Origin: Haloarchaeobius litoreus
Lineage (GTDB): Archaea; Halobacteriota; Halobacteria; Halobacteriales; Natrialbaceae
Direction of reading: 5' to 3'
DNA: 64,000 bases
Assembly: GCF_024495425.1 (NCBI RefSeq)
Contig: NZ_JANHJR010000001.1
Coordinates: forward strand, 806,001 to 870,000
The position numbers were made by a program, and so were the translations under genes. Positions 62,963 through 64,000 of the stretch are shown one piece after another; the stretch's first letter is position 1, and every line of letters starts with the position of its first letter. Under the pieces are notes generated by a model. That model was not told the DNA's origin, did not search any database, and saw nothing but the letters and a program-made list of their open reading frames with translations.

Positions 62963-63496
62963 TCAGGTCCGGTCCGCGAACAGGTCGAGGAGGCCGAACG
63001 CGTAGAAGAACACGAGACCGAGCAGCCCGATGGGGGCGTAGAACCCCCAGCCGAGGATGTCTGCCGGCTGGTGCAGGTGCAACTGGACCGCCGCGCCGGT
63101 GAAGGCGACGGCGAGGACGAGCATCGACGCGCCGAGGACGTAGACGCCACGCCCGGGCAGCCGCTCGACGGTCTCGTGTTCGAAGTACATCAGGATGCTC
63201 ACGACGATGGCGACGACCAGCACGACCGCGGCGAGAGCCCAGACGAGGTACGCCGTCGCCTGTGCTGGGAACTGTCCGGCGTTGAGCGTGTAGTACTCCC
63301 AGGGCGTCCGGACGGTCGTCCCGTCGACGAGCCCCGTTCCGAAGACGTACTGGATGCCGAAGAACGGAAACCGGAGGACGACGAGTTCCGCCCCCTCCGC
63401 GCTGGACGCACGGACCACGGACCAGGGCAGGAAGACGGAAAGCCACGTCGTGAGCACGGCGAACTCCTCGACGTACTCCGAATTGATCCACACCAT
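62963..63496 (-). CDS. Four-helix membrane protein upstream of pilBC
   Basis: 177 residues from the ATG at 63496 (MVWINSEYVEEFAVL). About four hydrophobic segments; a loop with TPWEYYTLNAGQFPAQ follows the first. The C-terminal helix HLHQPADILGWGFYAPIGLLG contains HxxQPxD, the only distinctive motif. It is conserved next to pil genes as far as I recall, but I cannot name the family. Its promoter is within 63497-63654. Confidence 0.72.
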   Translation of the reverse strand: MVWINSEYVEEFAVLTTWLSVFLPWSVVRASSAEGAELVVLRFPFFGIQYVFGTGLVDGTTVRTPWEYYTLNAGQFPAQATAYLVWALAAVVLVVAIVVSILMYFEHETVERLPGRGVYVLGASMLVLAVAFTGAAVQLHLHQPADILGWGFYAPIGLLGLVFFYAFGLLDLFADRT

Positions 63497-63654
63497 ACCC
63501 ACGAAGCCACACCGGTGCACGTAAAAGCTGTCGGTGCCCGGTCGCTCCGTTCGTGTCGGTCACGGAACAGCTGAAACCGGGCGGAGCCGGCCATCGTCTC
63601 GCCTGCGCCGGGCGTTACGTTCATACCGCGTGAAACCGAAGATAGCGACGTGGA

Positions 63655-64000
63655 ATGAGGCGTGACTACTTCACTTTGCAGGTCAGCAACGTCGACTGGG
63701 TCGACGAGGACGGCAGCCCCGAGAAGCCCACGGTGACTATCTCGTTCGAGGGGCCGGTCGCGACACTGAGAGAGCGCCTCACCGGACCGGACGACGAGCC
63801 GCTCGACGCCGCCGAGACGGACGTGGCGTTCCGGCTCCAGACCGCGGTCGACGACGACGACGCCCAGGGGGTCGTCAGCGTCACGAACCGGGTCACCGGT
63901 GACTTCGTGCTCGAACTGAACGAATCGGCAGAGAACGTCCTGAAGTTCATCCGGGCGGCGAGACGCTACGGCGAGCACGCGGGCGACGAGGGCGAGTACG
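63655..64000 (+). CDS. Haloarchaeal DUF5793-like protein (3' end cut by window)
   Basis: The ATG at 63655 opens a frame that leaves the window after 115 residues. It starts MRRDYFTLQVSNVDWVDEDG, is acidic and beta-rich, and contains TVTISFEGPVATLRERLTG. No membrane segment or catalytic motif. It resembles a haloarchaeal family I know as DUF5793; the assignment is from memory. It diverges from the 177-residue gene across 158 nt. Confidence 0.7.
   Translation, partial: MRRDYFTLQVSNVDWVDEDGSPEKPTVTISFEGPVATLRERLTGPDDEPLDAAETDVAFRLQTAVDDDDAQGVVSVTNRVTGDFVLELNESAENVLKFIRAARRYGEHAGDEGEY

Noticed and set aside
1-64000. CRISPR arrays, rRNA genes, insertion sequences
   Set aside because: No regularly spaced repeats with unique spacers, no rRNA-like sequence and no transposase were seen. 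The only tandem repeats are the 20-bp units at 11661-11740.

Overview
The window is chromosomal DNA of a halophilic archaeon (class Halobacteria). It is very GC-rich, its proteins are acidic, and it carries archaeal hallmark genes: transcription factor B, FEN-1, GatE, MptE, a PGF-CTERM surface protein, PilB/PilC-type pilus motors and Tat-lipoprotein ABC binding proteins. Many genes have a TATA-like box 25-35 nt before the start codon and no Shine-Dalgarno, as expected for leaderless haloarchaeal transcripts. Gene density is high and ATGA/GTGA stop-start overlaps are frequent. I see no rRNA, CRISPR array, insertion sequence or replication origin.

Layout. 1-6416 (minus): complete phosphate ABC operon pstS-pstC-pstA-pstB-phoU plus an AbrB-PhoU fusion cut by the window edge. 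6712-11646: a ThDP enzyme, a PQQ-propeller lipoprotein, a SHOCT protein and a PiT phosphate carrier. 11661-16851: a 20-bp tandem repeat, uspA with a GlcD-like flavoenzyme, a quinone reductase, and the pterin/folate genes mptE and folP. 16993-22442: a MoxR/DUF58/DUF4129 module. 22544-22747: tRNA-Ser(CGA) followed by a copy of its own 3' end. 22895-36273: mostly housekeeping genes (PNPOx-like protein, truncated globin, fumarase, zinc-finger protein, GatE, PAP2, TrmJ, carotenoid-type oxidoreductase, Nfu, DUF192, LeuA/CimA, TFB).

36477-44780: aa3-type cytochrome oxidase (coxB, fused coxAC, small subunit IV) facing a five-gene minus-strand operon of membrane proteins with cysteine and zinc-finger motifs; I consider this the best candidate for an undescribed system, perhaps metal handling or oxidase assembly. 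44955-49380: a four-gene carbohydrate-type ABC importer. 49384-53513 (minus): two PH-domain membrane proteins, BolA, FEN-1, GNAT. 53645-57778: a secreted, PGF-CTERM-anchored 5'-nucleotidase with altered metal-ligand motifs, followed by a GATE-type nucleoside permease and a membrane protein. 57891-64000: tRNA-Gly(UCC), a structured intergenic stretch, a Trm9-like methyltransferase, pilC-pilB, and two haloarchaeal conserved proteins, the last cut by the window end.

Phosphate acquisition is a theme: high-affinity Pst, PiT and a surface nucleotidase all lie in one 64-kb stretch, although only the Pst genes form one operon. All names rest on motif reading by eye; no database search was possible.
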